Source of the DNA: Flavobacterium luteum
Lineage (GTDB): Bacteria; Bacteroidota; Bacteroidia; Flavobacteriales; Flavobacteriaceae
Length of the DNA stretch: 64,000 nucleotides
Direction: 5' to 3'
Assembly: GCF_008806775.1 (NCBI RefSeq)
Contig: NZ_WAEM01000003.1
Location: 361,017 to 425,016 of the forward strand
The position numbers and the translations under genes are program-made. A model generated the notes under the pieces. That model was not told the DNA's origin. It searched no databases and saw only the letters and a list, made by a program, of their open reading frames with translations. Of this stretch, positions 24,259 to 32,832 are shown one piece after another. The number at the start of each line of letters is the position of its first letter. Position 1 is the stretch's first letter.

Positions 24259-24315
24259 ATTAGTTTAGTAATGGAACTAAAAACCTTGCAAAGCCTTATA
24301 AATGGCTTTATTCTG

Positions 24316-24398
24316 TGACCACGGCGGGATTTGAACCCGCACGCCCTTGCGAGCACCAGCCCCTCAAGCTGGCAAGTCTACCGTTTCTCCACGTGGCC
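24316..24398 (-). tRNA. tRNA-Leu (GAG)
   Basis: 83 bases. The acceptor GGCCACG pairs with CGTGGTC. The anticodon stem CCAGC/GCTGG encloses the loop TTGAGGG, giving anticodon GAG. There is a long variable arm (TGCTCGCAAGGGCG) typical of class II tRNA, and a T arm GCGGG-TTCAAAT-CCCGC. CCA is not encoded. Confidence 0.95.
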
Positions 24399-24438
24399 TA
24401 AAACAAAAAAAGCCATTCGCTTAAACGAACGACTTTAG

Positions 24439-24511
24439 TGACCCGACTGGGGCTCGAACCCAGGACCCCATCATTAAAAGTGATGTGCTCTACCAACTGA
24501 GCTATCGAGTC
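24439..24511 (-). tRNA. tRNA-Lys (TTT), copy 1
   Basis: 73 bases. The acceptor GACTCGA pairs with TCGGGTC. The anticodon stem CATCA/TGATG encloses CTTTTAA, giving anticodon TTT. The T arm is CTGGG-TTCGAGC-CCCAG. It is identical to the next tRNA. Confidence 0.96.
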
Positions 24512-24538
24512 GTAGCATGAAGATTATGTGAAAATTTG

Positions 24539-24611
24539 TGACCCGACTGGGGCTCGAACCCAGGACCCCATCATTAAAAGTGATGTGCTCTACCAACTGA
24601 GCTATCGAGTC
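24539..24611 (-). tRNA. tRNA-Lys (TTT), copy 2
   Basis: Identical over all 73 bases to the tRNA at 24439-24511, with a 27-base spacer between them. A tandem duplication; with tRNA-Leu it forms a minus-strand tRNA cluster beside the accessory island. Confidence 0.96.
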
Positions 24612-24738
24612 ATTAACATTTCTTCAATGCGGGTGCAAATATAAGGCGTTATTATTTATTTTTCAAAGCTATTTTATTTTAAATTTGCCTTTTTTTACTA
24701 TTTATTGTTAATGTCTTTGTTTATAAGGTTTTATTGCT

Positions 24739-25257
24739 ATGAAGAAAATAATTTTGATTGGTTATATGGGTTCTGGGAAGTCTACAATTGCAAAATTATT
24801 GTCAAAAAGTATCGGTTTTGAGTATCTAGATCTGGATGAATTGATTGAAAAAGAGCTAGATTCATCGGTTTCTTCTATTTTTGAGCAAAAGGGAGAAGTC
24901 TATTTTAGGAAAAAGGAACACGAGATTTTAAAGAAAACACTCCAATTAAATCAAAATTTGATTATAAGTCTAGGAGGTGGCACGCCTTGTTTTGCTAATA
25001 ATCTAGAATTGCTGCAAGCAGACACGATTACGACCATTTATTTGAAAGCTTCTATTGAAAATTTATACAGAAGATTGCAGTTTCAAAAAGCCAATAGACC
25101 TTTAATAGCCTCAAAAAATGAAGAAGAAATGAAAGAGTTTATTGCAAAGCATCTTTTTGAACGCAGTTTTTATTACAATCAAGCAAAATATATTTTTACT
25201 ACAGATAATAAATCGCCTGCGGAAACAGTTTCGGAAATAAGAGCTGTCTTAATTTAA
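24739..25257 (+). CDS. aroK: Shikimate kinase
   Basis: A 172-residue P-loop kinase that phosphorylates shikimate in aromatic amino acid synthesis. Walker A is GYMGSGKST (8-16). FEYLDLDELIE holds the shikimate-binding Asp. VYFRKKEHEIL has the substrate Arg and LGGGTPCF is the Gly-rich shikimate loop. The lid Arg is in KANRPLIA. The length is normal. It overlaps the end of the convergent phosphoribosyltransferase gene by 9 bases. Confidence 0.95.
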   Translation: MKKIILIGYMGSGKSTIAKLLSKSIGFEYLDLDELIEKELDSSVSSIFEQKGEVYFRKKEHEILKKTLQLNQNLIISLGGGTPCFANNLELLQADTITTIYLKASIENLYRRLQFQKANRPLIASKNEEEMKEFIAKHLFERSFYYNQAKYIFTTDNKSPAETVSEIRAVLI

Positions 25258-25746
25258 ATACGCATAACTGTTGTCCTTTTCAAAAACAACCTGAACATGT
25301 TCCTGTAACGACGTGCTCAATGAAATTCCTTTAAAATCGGCCTTAACTGGATATTTTTTGTGATTTCTATCTACTAAAACGGCTGTTTTAAATTTCTTAA
25401 GTGGCACTTCTAAAAAGTGTTTTACGCCATAAACGAGTGTTGTTCCCGAACTTAAAACATCATCTACAAGAACAAGCCCTTTATTTTGATAATCTTCTTT
25501 TGGTATAGAGGTTGTAATAGGAGCAGTAGGATTTAGTTTATCGATATAAACTTCGCACAATATTACTTTTAGTGTTGAGATGGATTCTAAAGCCTGTGCA
25601 ATCTTTTCGGCAAAAACATATCCATTTCTTGTAATTCCAGCTATCACAATGGTATCTTCATCAACAAAAGTTTCGTAGATTTGATAGGCGATCCGCTTTA
25701 TTTTATGATCTATTTCAAGGTTGTTTAGGATGATATTTTGACTCAT
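25249..25746 (-). CDS. Phosphoribosyltransferase family protein (PyrR-like)
   Basis: A 165-residue type I phosphoribosyltransferase. The PRPP-binding loop is GLVLVDDVLSSGTTLVYG and AGITRNGYVFAEKIA is the pyrophosphate-loop region. The size and the KTAVLVDRNHKKYPVKADFKG strand resemble PyrR, but the RNA-binding face of PyrR cannot be verified, and Bacteroidota usually do not use PyrR attenuation. It may simply salvage a base, for example as uracil or hypoxanthine phosphoribosyltransferase. The Met at 25746 (MSQNIILNN) is preferred over 25767. Confidence 0.75.
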   Translation of the reverse strand: MSQNIILNNLEIDHKIKRIAYQIYETFVDEDTIVIAGITRNGYVFAEKIAQALESISTLKVILCEVYIDKLNPTAPITTSIPKEDYQNKGLVLVDDVLSSGTTLVYGVKHFLEVPLKKFKTAVLVDRNHKKYPVKADFKGISLSTSLQEHVQVVFEKDNSYAYLN

Positions 25747-25828
25747 TTTTTTTATTTTACAGGTCACAAAAATAGTTAAAACTATGCACTTTAGTGCATT
25801 TAGCTATAGCTTCTAAAAATGTTTTTTT

Positions 25829-25966
25829 TACCACAGATTCACAGATTTTCAAATCATTTTTAAAATTTGTGAATCTGCGGTGAAATTTCACGAATTAAAT
25901 TATATGCTTTAGCTTAACAGACTTTCAGTCTGCAAAACCAAATCTATGGACTTTTAGTCCATAGTA
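25829..25966. repeat. Array of three hairpins between the phosphoribosyltransferase and S4 genes
   Basis: First, ACCACAGATTCACAGATTTT (25830-25849) pairs with its near complement at 25862-25881 (two mismatches in 20). Second, CAGACT-TTC-AGTCTG near 25918-25932. Third, CTATGGACT-TTT-AGTCCATAG near 25944-25964. None has a convincing U-tract. It is probably a dispersed palindromic repeat cluster. Confidence 0.6.
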
Positions 25967-25991
25967 GTTTAGTTTAATTTCAGAATGGTTT

Positions 25992-26360
25992 TTAAAGCTC
26001 ATTTCCAAAATCGTCAAGATCTCTTCGGTCTTTTTTAGTAGGTCTCCCGTCTCCCGTTTTTCTGTAATGTTCTTTTGACAATTTTAATAATTCTAAATGT
26101 TGGTATACTTCGGCAGGAGTTTCGTTTTTTCTGTAAATGTCAACTAATTTTGCGCCAACACGACTTTCAGGAATGTCGAGCACTGTTATAATTTGAGTGA
26201 TTTGGTCTTTTCTAAAGGTAATAGTATCAGATGGAAAGACTTCTTTTGAAGGTTTTGCCAGTTGTCCGTTTACTGTAATATGGTTTTTTTTACAGGCTTC
26301 GGTAACCATATTTCTAGTTTTATAATACCGTACGCACCATAAAAATTTATCTACTCTCAT
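25992..26360 (-). CDS. S4 domain RNA-binding protein (Hsp15-like)
   Basis: A 122-residue protein. The S4 domain occupies about residues 1-65 (MRVDKFLWCVRYYKTRNMV, HITVNGQLAKPSKEVFPSDTI). A basic C-terminal tail follows (EHYRKTGDGRPTKKDRRDL). This is the layout of HslR/Hsp15, which rescues stalled 50S subunits carrying peptidyl-tRNA in E. coli. The precise role here is inferred. Confidence 0.85.
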   Translation of the reverse strand: MRVDKFLWCVRYYKTRNMVTEACKKNHITVNGQLAKPSKEVFPSDTITFRKDQITQIITVLDIPESRVGAKLVDIYRKNETPAEVYQHLELLKLSKEHYRKTGDGRPTKKDRRDLDDFGNEL

Positions 26361-26439
26361 ATTTTTCTAAAATCGGCGTTAAATTATTCACAAAAGTAAA
26401 TCAAAATTGTATCTTGCGCCCACAAAAATCATCTAATAA

Positions 26440-27414
26440 ATGAACAAATTTAAGTTTTATTTTGTTGTAATTTCTTTCGCTGCATTGCTTTTTTCTTGCA
26501 ACAAAAACGACGATACTCCAGAACCTGTTCCAGTAAGAGCTTTTAATGTGCAATACGATACTGACCTAGCTACAATTGAAGGATATCTGAAATCGTATTA
26601 CATTGTAAATGATATTAGCAATCCAGATTTTGCGGATGAAGATATAACTTTCGCGAAAATTCCTGATGTTGGGGAACAAAAATCTATTTTTGACTTTTTG
26701 AATAGTGATAGTTATCCAAAGCTATTGACGAAAGAGGTACTACTTCATGACATTACTTATAAAATTTATTATTTAAAATTAAGAGCAGATAACGAATCAG
26801 GCAAACAACCTATAAGGGTTGATGAGGTTTTAACAGCTTACAGTGGATTTTACTTGAGTAGTAAAAGTGAAGAATCAGTAACGACTATAACGGCAACATT
26901 TTTTGAAACTGTTGTATTTCCGCAATCAATGTTAGGTTTAGACCGAACCATTCGAGGTTGGGGAGAGATTTTTCCAAAATTTAAGACTGGAATATATGAT
27001 GCAACTCCAAGTCCAAATCCTGCTTCGTTTACGAACTTTGGCGCAGGAGTTATGTTTCTTCCTTCGGGATTAGCGTATTTCAATAGTCCTCCATTGGGTT
27101 CTAGAATCCCTTCTTACGCTCCTTTAGTATTTACTTTTAAGTTGTATGATTTAAAACGAGGCGATCAAGACCAAGACGGAGTCCTTTCGATAGATGAAAA
27201 TGTTGTAGATGAAAATGGTAATTTTACCAATCTTGATACTGACGGCGACGGGAGGTCAAACTATTTAGATATTGATGACGATGGAGATGGGTATTTAACG
27301 AAAAATGAAATTAAAGACCCGATAACTGGTTTAGCTTATTCTTTTGATTTGATTCCTACTTGTGGAAATTCAGGAAATGGAAAGAAAAAACATTTAGATT
27401 CTTCTTGCCATTAA
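26440..27414 (+). CDS. FKBP-type peptidyl-prolyl isomerase-like lipoprotein
   Basis: A 324-residue lipoprotein (FAALLFSC, Cys 20). Central features are VDEVLTAYSGFYLSSK and FFETVVFPQSMLGLDRTIRGWGEIFPKFKTG, then GAGVMFLPSGLAYFNSPPLGSRIPSYAPLVFTFKLYDLKRGDQDQDGV, a diverged FKBP core with the usual IPxYxPLxF end. Asp-rich Ca-binding-like repeats follow (DQDQDGVLSIDEN, DTDGDGRSNYLDIDDDGDGY). It probably assists folding in the periplasm or at the outer membrane. It ends at a bidirectional terminator shared with the transketolase genes. Confidence 0.7.
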   Translation: MNKFKFYFVVISFAALLFSCNKNDDTPEPVPVRAFNVQYDTDLATIEGYLKSYYIVNDISNPDFADEDITFAKIPDVGEQKSIFDFLNSDSYPKLLTKEVLLHDITYKIYYLKLRADNESGKQPIRVDEVLTAYSGFYLSSKSEESVTTITATFFETVVFPQSMLGLDRTIRGWGEIFPKFKTGIYDATPSPNPASFTNFGAGVMFLPSGLAYFNSPPLGSRIPSYAPLVFTFKLYDLKRGDQDQDGVLSIDENVVDENGNFTNLDTDGDGRSNYLDIDDDGDGYLTKNEIKDPITGLAYSFDLIPTCGNSGNGKKKHLDSSCH

Positions 27415-27440
27415 CAATACATTGATAGTATTAATAAAAT

Positions 27441-27478
27441 AAAAAAATCCCATCTTGTTATCGAGATGGGATTTCTTA
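27441..27478. terminator. Bidirectional terminator
   Basis: AAATCCCATCT (27445-27455) pairs with AGATGGGATTT (27464-27474), with A- and T-rich flanks. It lies between convergent genes. Confidence 0.85.
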
Positions 27479-27494
27479 TACAATGCAAAGAAGA

Positions 27495-28448
27495 TTACTT
27501 TCTTTTTATCACTCTTTCTACTGCCGCAACAATAGCTTGATTGTTTAGTTTGTATTTTTCCATTAATTGTTCGGGTGTTCCGCTTTCGCCAAAACTATCC
27601 TGAACGGCAACAAACTCTTGTGGCGCTGGATTATTCAAGGCTAATACTCTAGAAATGCTTTCTCCCAATCCGCCAAGGATATTGTGTTCTTCGGCAGTAA
27701 CGATACATTTTGTTTTGGCTAATGATTTTAAAATGGCAGCTTCGTCCAAAGGCTTAATAGTGTGAATATTGATCACTTCTGCTGAAATTCCTTTAGCTTC
27801 TAATGCTTCTGCAGCAATTAATGCTTCCCAAACTAAATGTCCTGTTGCAACAATGGTTACATCTGAACCTTCGTTTAAAAGAATGGCTTTCCCTATTTCG
27901 AAAGGCTCATCTGCTGGTGTAAAGTTAGCAACAACCGGACGTCCAAAACGCAAGTAAACTGGACCGTGATGGTCAGCAATTGCTAGTGTAGCTGCTTTAG
28001 TTTGATTGTAATCGCAAGTGTTAATTACGGTCATTCCTGGCAGCATTTTCATTAATCCAATATCTTCTAATATTTGATGTGTTGCACCGTCTTCTCCTAA
28101 AGTTAAACCTGCATGTGAAGCACAGATTTTTACGTTTTTATCGGAATAAGCAACTGATTGACGAATTTGATCGTAAACTCTTCCTGTAGAAAAGTTAGCA
28201 AATGTTCCAGTAAAAGGAATTTTTCCGCCAATGGTTAAACCAGCTGCAATTCCAATCATGTTGGCCTCGGCTATTCCTATTTGAAAAAAACGTTCAGGAT
28301 GATTTTTCTTGAATTCATCAAATTTTAAGGAACCTATTAAGTCAGCACAAAGTGCTACTACATTTTCATTTTTTTGACCCAACTCGGTCATTCCAGCTCC
28401 AAAACCAGAACGGGTATCTTTACTTCCTGTATTTGTATATTTTTTCAT
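27495..28448 (-). CDS. Transketolase, C-terminal subunit
   Basis: A 317-residue protein corresponding to the pyrimidine-binding and C-terminal domains of transketolase (GAGMTELGQKNENVVALCADL; GIAEANMIGIAAGLTIGGKIPF with the TPP-activating Glu; HAGLTLGEDGATHQILEDIGLM). The N-terminal thiamine diphosphate-binding half is the next gene upstream, so the enzyme is split in two, as is common for transketolase-like proteins in Bacteroidota. Together they interconvert ketose and aldose phosphates in the pentose phosphate pathway. Confidence 0.9.
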   Translation of the reverse strand: MKKYTNTGSKDTRSGFGAGMTELGQKNENVVALCADLIGSLKFDEFKKNHPERFFQIGIAEANMIGIAAGLTIGGKIPFTGTFANFSTGRVYDQIRQSVAYSDKNVKICASHAGLTLGEDGATHQILEDIGLMKMLPGMTVINTCDYNQTKAATLAIADHHGPVYLRFGRPVVANFTPADEPFEIGKAILLNEGSDVTIVATGHLVWEALIAAEALEAKGISAEVINIHTIKPLDEAAILKSLAKTKCIVTAEEHNILGGLGESISRVLALNNPAPQEFVAVQDSFGESGTPEQLMEKYKLNNQAIVAAVERVIKRK

Positions 28449-28530
28449 TACTTAATTTAAAATTGAATGATTTAAAAATGGAAAGATTAAAAATCCTCCT
28501 TTGAGAAAATGGTAACCTACAATATTAATT

Positions 28531-29385
28531 CTAGTAGTCTCTATTTCCTCCAGTATTATAATTTTGGCCTAAAGCATTTTCTAATTGTGCATCATTTGGT
28601 GCTTTACCATGCCAAGCATGACTATACATCATATAGTCTACACCATTACCCATTTCAGTATGCAATAAAACACAAACTGGTTTTCCTTTTCCAGTTCTGG
28701 ATTTTGCATCGGTCATCCCAGCAATAATAGCTTCTAGATTGTTTCCTTCTTTTATTTCCAAAACATCCCAATCAAAAGCCTCAAATTTAGCACGGATACT
28801 TCCCATTGCCAATACTTCATCAGTAGTTCCGTCTATTTGTTTTCCATTAAGATCAACTGTGGCAATAAGATTGTCTACCTTTTTTGCTGAAGCATACATA
28901 ATGGCTTCCCAGTTTTGACCTTCTTGCAATTCGCCATCGCCGTGAAGGGTATAGATGATGTGATTGTCTTCATTTAATTTTTTTGCTTGAGCAGCTCCAA
29001 TTGCTACGGAGAGTCCTTGTCCTAATGAACCTGAAGCTATTCTCACTCCTGGTAAACCATCATGAGTTGTTGGATGCCCTTGGAGTCTTGTATTAATAAG
29101 TCGAAAAGTAGCCAATTCCTCAATTGGAAAATAACCACTTCTTGCTAAGACACTATAGAAAACAGGCGAAATATGACCGTTTGAAAGGAAGAATAGATCC
29201 TCCCCAATTCCGTCCATATCAAAACCTTCTTTTCTATCCATTAGATTTTGGTATAAGGCTATTAAAAACTCGGTACAACCAAGAGAGCCTCCAGGATGTC
29301 CAGAATTTACCGCGTGAACCATTCTAAGAATGTCTCTTCTTACTTGAATCGTTAAATCGTTTAATTGTTGTATGTTAGGCTTCAT
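28531..29385 (-). CDS. Transketolase, N-terminal subunit
   Basis: A 284-residue TPP-binding half of transketolase. GHPGGSLGCTEFLIALY, SNGHISPVFYSVLARSGYF and GSLGQGLSVAIGAAQA come early. The TPP/Mg motif is GDGELQEGQNWEAIMYASAKK with VDLNGKQIDG. It ends ENALGQNYNTGGNRDY. The start at 29385 (MKPNIQQL) is preferred over 29454, which adds 23 residues that lie over a promoter-like region. The gap to the C-terminal subunit is 82 bases. Confidence 0.9.
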   Translation of the reverse strand: MKPNIQQLNDLTIQVRRDILRMVHAVNSGHPGGSLGCTEFLIALYQNLMDRKEGFDMDGIGEDLFFLSNGHISPVFYSVLARSGYFPIEELATFRLINTRLQGHPTTHDGLPGVRIASGSLGQGLSVAIGAAQAKKLNEDNHIIYTLHGDGELQEGQNWEAIMYASAKKVDNLIATVDLNGKQIDGTTDEVLAMGSIRAKFEAFDWDVLEIKEGNNLEAIIAGMTDAKSRTGKGKPVCVLLHTEMGNGVDYMMYSHAWHGKAPNDAQLENALGQNYNTGGNRDY

Positions 29386-29525
29386 TTTGTATGTTAAAGT
29401 TAAACTGTCGCAAAAGTAATTTTTATTTTGCCGTAAGACAAATGATTTTTGCAATAGTTATCATAAGAGTAACTATTGTCTATTAAATAAAATCCTAAAT
29501 CTTAAATCCTAAGTTCTAAATCTTT

Positions 29526-29533
29526 TATCTTTG
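29526..29533 (+). promoter_or_regulatory. -7 promoter element for tgt
   Basis: TATCTTTG matches TAnnTTTG, 19 bases before the tgt ATG at 29552. It makes the upstream in-frame start at 29531 unlikely. Confidence 0.6.
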
Positions 29534-29551
29534 CCGACTGAAAATAATTAT

Positions 29552-30682
29552 ATGAAGTTTGATTTATTACAAAAAGACCCGCAAACAAAAGCTAGAGCTG
29601 GAAGTATTACTACTGAGCACGGTGTAATTGAAACTCCAATTTTTATGCCTGTAGGGACAGTTGCTTCTGTAAAAGGGGTGCATCAACGAGAATTAAAAGA
29701 TGAGATAAACCCAGATATTATTCTCGGAAACACCTATCATTTGTATTTAAGACCCCAAACACAAATTTTGGAAAAAGCAGGAGGCTTGCATAAATTCATG
29801 AATTGGGATAGAAATATTCTGACTGATTCTGGTGGTTATCAAGTATATTCACTTTCGGCAAATAGAAAAATTAAAGAAGAGGGCGTAAAGTTTAAATCAC
29901 ACATAGACGGTTCATATCATTTTTTCACACCTGAAAATGTAATGGAAATTCAGCGTACGATCGGTGCCGATATCATCATGGCTTTTGATGAGTGCACCCC
30001 GTATCCTTGCGATTATAGATATGCGCAACGCTCGATGAAGATGACGCACCGTTGGTTAGACCGTTGTATCAATCATTTAGAGAAAGTGCCTACAAAGTAT
30101 GGTTTCGACCAAACTTTTTTCCCAATTGTACAAGGGAGTACCTATAAAGATTTAAGAATGCAATCGGCTGAATACATTGCAAATTCGGGTCAACAGGGAA
30201 ATGCTATTGGTGGATTATCCGTAGGGGAGCCTGCTGAAGAAATGTATGCCATGACCGAAATTGTTTGTGATATTTTACCTGAAGACAAACCGAGATATCT
30301 TATGGGTGTTGGAACGCCAATAAATATTTTAGAAAATATTGCTCTAGGTATAGATATGTTCGATTGTGTAATGCCAACCCGTAACGCAAGAAACGGAATG
30401 CTATTTACTGCAAACGGAACCATAAATATTAAAAATAAAAAATGGGAAGATGACTTTTCTCCGTTAGATGAAATGGGAATGACTTTCGTTGATACCGAGT
30501 ATACAAAAGCCTATTTAAGGCATTTATTTGCTGCCAATGAATATTTGGGAAAACAAATTGCTACCATTCACAATCTTGGGTTTTATATGTGGTTGGTTCG
30601 TGAAGCTAGAAAGCATATATTAGCAGGAGATTTCAGAGTTTGGAAAGAAATGATGGTTAAAAATATGAGCCAAAGATTGTAA
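29552..30682 (+). CDS. tgt: tRNA-guanine transglycosylase
   Basis: A 376-residue TIM-barrel enzyme that exchanges guanine 34 of GU(N)-anticodon tRNAs for preQ1 in queuosine synthesis. NILTDSGGYQVYSL and IMAFDECTPYPCDYRYA are substrate motifs, GGLSVGEPAEEM is the preQ1 loop, and FDCVMPTRNARNG has the nucleophile Asp. At the usual zinc site (CxCxxC before YxxAYLRHL) this protein reads PLDEMGMTFVDTEYTKAYLRHL, with the three Cys absent although the His region is kept. Length and all other motifs are normal, so it is probably a lineage variant rather than a broken gene. Confidence 0.93.
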   Translation: MKFDLLQKDPQTKARAGSITTEHGVIETPIFMPVGTVASVKGVHQRELKDEINPDIILGNTYHLYLRPQTQILEKAGGLHKFMNWDRNILTDSGGYQVYSLSANRKIKEEGVKFKSHIDGSYHFFTPENVMEIQRTIGADIIMAFDECTPYPCDYRYAQRSMKMTHRWLDRCINHLEKVPTKYGFDQTFFPIVQGSTYKDLRMQSAEYIANSGQQGNAIGGLSVGEPAEEMYAMTEIVCDILPEDKPRYLMGVGTPINILENIALGIDMFDCVMPTRNARNGMLFTANGTINIKNKKWEDDFSPLDEMGMTFVDTEYTKAYLRHLFAANEYLGKQIATIHNLGFYMWLVREARKHILAGDFRVWKEMMVKNMSQRL

Positions 30683-30733
30683 AGAGCACGGGGATTAATG
30701 TTTTTATCAACACCCAACAAAAATTTAAAAAAA

Positions 30734-31819
30734 ATGCTTACAATAATAGATAAATATATTCTTAAAAGATACTTAGCTACTTTTTCGGTTATGTTATTGT
30801 TATTTATTCCTATAGGAATTATTATTGATGTTTCTGAAAAGATCAATAAAATGATAGAGCACAAAGTGCCTTTAAAAGAAGTTGTTAGTTATTATATAGA
30901 TTTTATAGTTTATTTTGCCAATATTCTTTTTCCTATTTTTTTGTTTTTATCAATAATTTGGTTTACCTCAAAATTAGCAAACAATACTGAGATTATTGCA
31001 ATTCTAAGTTCAGGGATTTCATTTACACGTTTTCTAAGGCCTTATATCATTGGAGCTACTTTTGTTTCATTAGTTTCGTTATTAATGGGCTTTTTTTTAG
31101 TCCCAAAAGCTAGTGAAGGGTTTAAAAATTTTAGGTACACCTATCTTATAGGTAACGGACAAGCTGAAATGAGGCAACTGTCAGATGTGTTTAGACAAAT
31201 TAGCGACGATGAATTTATATATGTAAGTAATTTTAATTCGATATCAAAAACTGCTTTCAATTTCTCTCTCGAAAAATTCAAAGGAGATAAATTAGATTAT
31301 AAAATTACTGCCAATAGAATAAAATGGAACCCTAAAGATAAAACGTATACTCTTTTTGGTTATACCAAAAGAACAGTCGGAAAACTCGATGATTTTATTG
31401 AGCAAGCCGATCAAAAAGTAAAGAAGTTTAATTTTGAACTTGACGATTTAACACCTACCGTTTATGTAGCTGAAACGTTAAGCCTTTTTGATTTAATTAA
31501 GTTTATTGATAGAGAAAAAAGTAGAGGCAATGCAAACATTAATGTTTATCTAACCGTTTTATACAAAAAGTACAGCGTACCCGTTTCAGCCTTTATTTTA
31601 ACAATAATTGCTGTAGCAGTTTCTTCAATGAAGCGACGAGGCGGTATGGGATTGAATTTGGCAATAGGCATTCTTTTATCTTTTTCTTTTGTGTTTTTTG
31701 AGAAAATTTTTGGAGTTATGGCAGAATCATCTACGATGCCTCCAATTGTAGCCGTTTGGATTCCAAATATTGTTTTTGGATCTTTAGCAATATATCTTTT
31801 GCGAAATGCAAAGCGATAA
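30734..31819 (+). CDS. lptG: LptF/LptG family permease (YjgP/YjgQ)
   Basis: A 361-residue inner-membrane subunit of the lipopolysaccharide exporter LptB2FG. It has six transmembrane segments: three before about residue 125 (LATFSVMLLLFIPIGIIIDV, IDFIVYFANILFPIFLFLSI, FIIG-containing third) and three after 285. A periplasmic beta-jellyroll domain lies in between (QISDDEFIYVSNFNSISKTAF). The Met at 30734 is chosen because it begins TIIDKYILKRYLATF, the family N-terminus. It follows tgt and overlaps the EamA gene by 14 bases. Confidence 0.87.
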   Translation: MLTIIDKYILKRYLATFSVMLLLFIPIGIIIDVSEKINKMIEHKVPLKEVVSYYIDFIVYFANILFPIFLFLSIIWFTSKLANNTEIIAILSSGISFTRFLRPYIIGATFVSLVSLLMGFFLVPKASEGFKNFRYTYLIGNGQAEMRQLSDVFRQISDDEFIYVSNFNSISKTAFNFSLEKFKGDKLDYKITANRIKWNPKDKTYTLFGYTKRTVGKLDDFIEQADQKVKKFNFELDDLTPTVYVAETLSLFDLIKFIDREKSRGNANINVYLTVLYKKYSVPVSAFILTIIAVAVSSMKRRGGMGLNLAIGILLSFSFVFFEKIFGVMAESSTMPPIVAVWIPNIVFGSLAIYLLRNAKR

Positions 31820-32681
31820 TCTAAAAAGTTATCTTCATCTCCATTTAATTGTATTTATTTGGGGGTTCACCGCTGTTTTAGGGGCTTTAATTTCGCTTGA
31901 TGCCATACCGCTAGTTTGGTATAGAATGTTAATTGCATCTGTTTTTATAGTACTTTATATTTCTTTTAAAAAATTTTCATACAAAGTTCCTTTAAAAGCG
32001 CTTGCGGGATTTCTGTTTCTAGGATTAATAATCGCTTTACATTGGTTAACTTTTTTTAAAGCAATCAAAGTTTCCAATGTATCTGTGACTCTAGCTTGTC
32101 TTTCAGCAGGTGCCTTTTTCACCTCTTTTTTAGACCCCTTATTACATGGAAGAAAAATCATTAAATATGAAGTTCTCTTCGGATTAATCGTTATTTTCGG
32201 ATTAGGAATCATATTTAGAGTGGAAGGAAATTATATAGATGGAATTCTTTATGCCTTAAGCTCTGCATTTTTATCCGCTCTTTTTTCTGTTGCAAATAGT
32301 AAGTATGCCAAAATTTATAATCCCTCAATAATTTCTTTTTATGAAATTTTTGCAGGTGTTTTATTTATTTCAATTTATTTATTGGTAACCAATAGTTTTG
32401 ATAAGGCTTTTTTTACTATAAAAGCTTCCGATTGGATGTACTTAATTTTGTTAAGTTCAATTTGCACCGCTTATGCTTTTATTGCATCCGTAAAGGTCAT
32501 GAAGTTTTTAAGTCCATACACGGTAATGCTAACTATAAATTTAGAGCCTATTTACGGGGTTATACTAGCAGTTCTTATTTTTAATGAAAAAGAAAGAATG
32601 AGTTTAGCGTTTTATATTGGTGCGGGAGTTATCCTTTCGATGGTGATATTGAATGGAATTGTGAAATATTATAAAAAATAA
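31806..32681 (+). CDS. EamA/DMT family transporter
   Basis: A 291-residue inner-membrane protein with ten hydrophobic segments in two EamA repeats (HLIVFIWGFTAVLGALI with WYRMLIASVFIVLY in the first; IISFYEIFAGVLFISIY and LEPIYGVILAVLIF in the second). The family exports amino acids or other metabolites; the substrate cannot be assigned. The start lies within the end of lptG, suggesting coupling. Confidence 0.87.
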   Translation: MQSDNLKSYLHLHLIVFIWGFTAVLGALISLDAIPLVWYRMLIASVFIVLYISFKKFSYKVPLKALAGFLFLGLIIALHWLTFFKAIKVSNVSVTLACLSAGAFFTSFLDPLLHGRKIIKYEVLFGLIVIFGLGIIFRVEGNYIDGILYALSSAFLSALFSVANSKYAKIYNPSIISFYEIFAGVLFISIYLLVTNSFDKAFFTIKASDWMYLILLSSICTAYAFIASVKVMKFLSPYTVMLTINLEPIYGVILAVLIFNEKERMSLAFYIGAGVILSMVILNGIVKYYKK

Positions 32682-32791
32682 TTCCTAATAGTGTTTTGAA
32701 TTTTTCTTTTTTTAGGCCTTTAAAAATTAGGTTTCTGTAAAATAATCACAACTAATTTTAGAAAAATTCTTTCGTTCACAATATTAAATTT

Positions 32792-32799
32792 TATCTTTG
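32792..32799 (+). promoter_or_regulatory. -7 promoter element for accA
   Basis: TATCTTTG matches TAnnTTTG, 34 bases before the accA ATG. Confidence 0.55.
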
Positions 32800-32832
32800 T
32801 TTTCCTAATTACAATTAAACCGATTAAATCCT

